Assembly: GCF_035582795.1 (NCBI RefSeq)
Contig: NC_134369.1
Span: 61,008,001 to 61,072,000 of the forward strand
DNA: 64,000 nt
Direction of reading: 5' to 3'
From: Mycteria americana
Taxonomy: Eukaryota > Chordata > Aves > Ciconiiformes > Ciconiidae
Notes under the pieces: model-generated
Database searches by the model: none
Told to the model about the DNA's origin: nothing
Seen by the model: the letters and a program-made list of their open reading frames with translations, nothing else
Position numbers and translations under genes: made by a program
In this document: positions 60,565 through 64,000 of the stretch, in pieces
How positions within the stretch are numbered: position 1 is the first letter of the stretch
Layout of the letters: every line of letters begins with the position of its first letter

Positions 60565-60690
60565 AAACAGGGATGCAGGAGACCTGACCATGCATACCTG
60601 ACTTTGCCACAAGGGTAAATTTGAACTAGTTACTTTCCTTCTCTGTGCCTCAGATTTTCTCTCTGTGAAACAGAGCCAACAACAAACTAG
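60565..60690 (+). repeat. MIR SINE remnant, sense
   Basis: GCAGGAGACCTGACC, CATACCTGACTTTGCCAC, GAACTAGTTACTTTCCTTCT and CTGTGCCTCAGATTTTCTC appear in the order of the MIR core. In consensus these read: 'caggagacctgggttcgaatcc', 'ggctctgccac', 'gcaagtcacttaacctct', 'ctgtgcctcagtttcctcatctg'. This is the clearest MIR in the window. Confidence 0.75.
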
Positions 60691-63559
60691 TTCAAAAGCA
60701 GAATCTCAGCATACTCTGCAGTGAGTCAAAAAACCTCATTCTTGCATGTCAAGTTATTTGTCTTTATTTGATTTGCAAAAATCTTACCAGTTAGATCTGA
60801 TTCAGGGAAAAAAAAAAATCACAGCTAATTCAGTCTTGCCTCGGCCACCTACTTAATCTTCACCACTAAGGAATAGAGGTGTTTCAGGCACAACAACAAC
60901 AATGATATTCCTGCTTAACTAATTTCTGATTTTAATCTCAAACCATGCTTTATAAAATCATTTCCTATCACTGAGCATTCTACATTAATATGTCTTAAGT
61001 ACTGGATTGGCTTACTGAAGTAGTTCATTTGTTTCATTGGAAATCTTTCACTGAAAATTGTCTTTCCAAAATTATGGAATATCTTAGGACTGACACGGGA
61101 ATTACAGGGCAAAAAGTTGTGCCTTTTGTTATGTGAGAATTCAGGCTTCCTGACTGCAAGTATTCACCAGCATTAACAATTTTAAATATATTGTTTTGGT
61201 ACCATTATTCAACATTTGTCCTTCACTTGTAAATTCTTTCATTTCAAGATAAGGCTAGAAAGAAGAAAGATTTCCTGGCAAATGCAGAGCTGAGACATAA
61301 ATAAACCAAGGGAAACAGGTTGTATATCTTTGTGAAAATGACTTTCTCAATATTACATGTGTATAAAGGGTTGATATTTTGCCAATCTCTATTTTTCTTG
61401 TCCTGGGTGCTAGACTGAGGAAAAGAGCTTCTGGCTATGGCAAACAGGACTGCTTCTGGCATGCTCTGCTTTATTATTCCCATCAGACATTCCTTCTGGT
61501 TTGGGTTCTTTTTATTTCTCAAATAATTATTTTTATGGCACCAATTGTTATAAAATATTATCCTCACATTTACAACTGGAACAATACTCTTGGGGCAGTT
61601 TATTCATGTGTCCCTTACCCAGGAGGTAAAAATGCATTGATAGAGAACAGTAGAAATTTCATCAAAACTGATCATTTTCTACTGATGGTTATATTATATC
61701 CTGTAACAAAATAAAGATTAAATAGACCTAGACAAAATGCCAGGTAAACATAATAATGCAAATAGAACTTAGTTTAGGTTCCATTTTATAGTTTAACATT
61801 ATCATTAAAAAGAGCAATGAAAACCATAATGATAAGACACCACATAAAAAAAAAATAGCAGCAGAGAAACTGATTAGAAACAGTATGGAAAAGGAAAGAA
61901 TCGTACAGCGTAGCGATGTTTATAATGCAAGAGGGGGGAACCAAAAAGAAACTGTGGACTGGGACTATGACAGAGTTAAACTAACCTGATTTCTAGTCTT
62001 AGTAGAGGTATGTAAAAAAACAGGAATTCAAGCAAATAAACATATATATTGGAAAAAAATAAACAAAAAACAAACGAACAAATAAGCAACACAAAGTGAG
62101 CAGAGGAAAGTTCTGGTTTCTTTGTCAGAAGACAACCAAAGTAAAAACACCAGAAACTTTTTGCATGCGATGGGAAACAGCAGACAATAAGTACCCATAT
62201 ATGGGTGTGTATAAATAACAACAATGGAACTGTTAGGAGTTGTATACAACGGAAGTAAACACAGCGTCTTTCCTTTAAAATGGCACAAAACCAGAGAAAG
62301 CACTAAGAGTGAAAATAACAGCTTGCTTCCATAGTTAGCAAAAAAAATCCAGCTGAGATTAAGACAAAATCAAAGACTGAATAGCAGCTAGAGTTCTGAC
62401 AGCAGTAATGAGTCTAGAAAGGTGTGTGGATTGTTTTTCATTTATTTTTTGCCAAACACCAACTTCTCCTTGGGCTATTGCAAGCACCTAAAGCCTCCAT
62501 CGTGGCCAGTTCAAACCTTTAAAAACAGCAGGCACCTCTAAGTATCAGAGTTCAGGTTGAAACTGTTAGTATCAGAAGATGCTAGAGGTTTCAGAGTGTA
62601 AAGTTTTGTAAGTTGTCAGAGTACCTCTGTTTTGTATTGATAAATGATATTTTTAAAAAAGGTTTCTTCATGCATTTATTTTTTCTGTTATACACTTCCC
62701 CTGTATCTATTTGTTTTCCTGTTCACTATTCATATATAGATATCATATATAGACATATATATTATAAAGATCATATATAAGTAGATTCTACACACACTGA
62801 GAAATATATGGCAATGCTTTCTCTTTCTGGATTAGCCATATGTGGACAATTTTCCAAAAAACTTGAACAGTGGTTCAATGTTGAATTTCCCCTCTCTCAG
62901 ACATGTAATCTTCAATGGCTCACTATCATTTCAAAGTCCATGTGGTTAAAACTAAGCTGTTCATTTTGATATATGTCTGCCTCACAGCAAACTGACCATT
63001 TTTCTTTATAAATATCCCTTTCAGCCAGAAGACAGAATAATTTATTCTGTCAATTCAGAAAACCATAAGAACATAGTGTCTTAATAGAGAGACTATTTCT
63101 CCCTCTCTTGCTTTTTCTCCTGGGTACACACAGGCAGCCCCTGCCCTGAAATGAAGTCTCAGATCTAGTTATGTTTTATACAGGAGGTAAAATTACTTTA
63201 CTAGCCTCAGGAAAGTACTTTAAAATATATTTTAAAATGTAATATCACTAACACAGTAACAAAAATGTTCTGTTTACTGGCTGACTATTAAGAATTTAGG
63301 TGCATATTCACTGCACCAAATCTTTCACACTGCAGGAAAATAAAACATAACAAGGCGGTGTGAGTTACAAACTGAAGATTATCTTCATCTCCAAGTGGGT
63401 AAAGTGTGTTGGATATGTTGGACATATTACTATACAAACTTCCTAGCTACTATTAACATCTGTCAGACTGTCAAGCACCTTTTAAAAATTCCTAGGATTC
63501 AGGCTTTTTTAACATCAGTTTGCAAAGGAACGTTTTCCTGACCAAAAGATATTGCAGGA
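60691..63559. other. Non-coding AT-rich sequence
   Basis: No gene was found. The frames at 61244-61567 and 61379-61714 overlap on opposite strands and have no recognisable domain. An AT-rich imperfect repeat of CATATATAGA lies at 62731-62780. Confidence 0.6.
62731..62780. repeat. AT-rich imperfect repeat
   Basis: CATATATAGA occurs twice, followed by related ATATATTATAAAGA and CATATATAA words. It is partly self-complementary. Confidence 0.8.
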
Positions 63560-64000
63560 CCATAAATGATGGCTTTGAAAGGGATATCTTGGATAATCTA
63601 ATCCAAACACCTGCTTCACGCAATGATGGTTTTATATTGGTCTTCCCATAAGTGTACTTAACCTTTCCTTAAAGACATCTAATTATTTTGCCTCTGCTCT
63701 GGTGGCAAACTGTCATACTGTCTGATCAACTGCAGTGTTAAAGAAAACGTCTATATATCCAGGCTAAACTAATCTTTCTTCCAACTGAAGTTCTGGCCAT
63801 TACTTCTGCCCACTATAAATTTTTGCACTTCTGTCTTTCCTATTTTCACACATTAGGATGGATATATCTTTTAGCATTTCTCTCTCTTTAGACTAAAAAA
63901 GTCCTTCCATGATTTTCACAGTCTTTCAATGAACCTGTCTACATTATTCTATACTTTAAGTACCGACAGCCCAGTACTATATAAAATGATAGTGATACCC
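63560..64000 (-). mobile_element. Ancient CR1 LINE 3' region, antisense, runs off the window
   Basis: Read on +, TGAAAGGGATATCTTGGATA, ATCTAATCCAAACACCTGCT, TTAACCTTTCCTTAAAGACA, TGCAGTGTTAAAGAAAACGT, AGGCTAAACTAATCTTTCTT and CCAACTGAAGTTCTGGCCAT follow the antisense CR1 3' UTR and ORF2 C-terminus in order. In consensus these read: 'gacctcttgaggtc', 'atctagtccaacccc', 'ctgctcttaaaaatctcca', 'cctgacagttaggaagttttt', 'caacctaaacc'. Near 63890 AGACTAAAAAAGTCCTTCCA continues into the 'LFSLEKRR' region. The 5' part lies beyond the window. Confidence 0.6.

Noticed and set aside
1..64000. Endogenous retrovirus, LTR or retroviral gene
   Set aside because: No paired LTR-like ends, primer binding site, or gag, pol or env motif was seen. 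The RT present is clearly CR1 (FADD motif with APE-type endonuclease).
1..64000. tRNA, rRNA or CRISPR array
   Set aside because: No B-box-bearing cloverleaf, rRNA-like block or regularly spaced repeat array was noticed.

Overview
This window looks like non-coding DNA from a sauropsid, most probably a bird. The LINE signal is all CR1. I see no L1 or Alu-like sequence, the simple repeats are short, and there are faint MIR-type remnants. No host protein-coding exon, tRNA, rRNA or CRISPR array could be supported on either strand. The window reads as a gene desert or a very large intron. The long open frames that do occur are either pieces of CR1 ORF2 or chance frames in GC-richer patches.

The dominant feature is one comparatively young, nearly full ORF2-bearing CR1 on the + strand (about 40330-43637). 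It has an APE-type endonuclease, a reverse transcriptase, the C-terminal region, a 3' UTR and four copies of the octamer ATTCTATG at its 3' end. Its reading frame is broken by at least three frameshifts and three stop codons, so it is dead. Two more bird-type CR1 3' ends are truncated: 1863-1935 (minus) and 57042-57400 (minus). A third, 5060-5275 (plus), is somewhat older.

Under these lies an older layer of CR1 (resembling the L3-like or turtle/crocodile-type CR1): 6085-7420 (+), 15550-16180 (-), 37735-38030 (+), 50990-51835 (-), 53880-54410 (-) and 63560-64000 (-, leaving the window). Older still are MIR-like SINE remnants (about 790-915, 19950-20070, 20655-20765, 59450-59600, 60565-60690). 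There are also several degenerate copies of a motif around CCATTGACTTCA.

The rest is AT-rich sequence with microsatellites and homopolymers. The most striking is a run of 27 G (21615-21641). Others are a C-rich tract with G-quadruplex potential on the minus strand (6208-6229), a gap-free 52-bp duplication (30785-30836 and 32229-32280), and a purine-rich block split by a CR1 insertion (about 56920-57870). Repeat assignments rest on my recall of family consensus sequences, not on a database search, and the ends of old copies are approximate.
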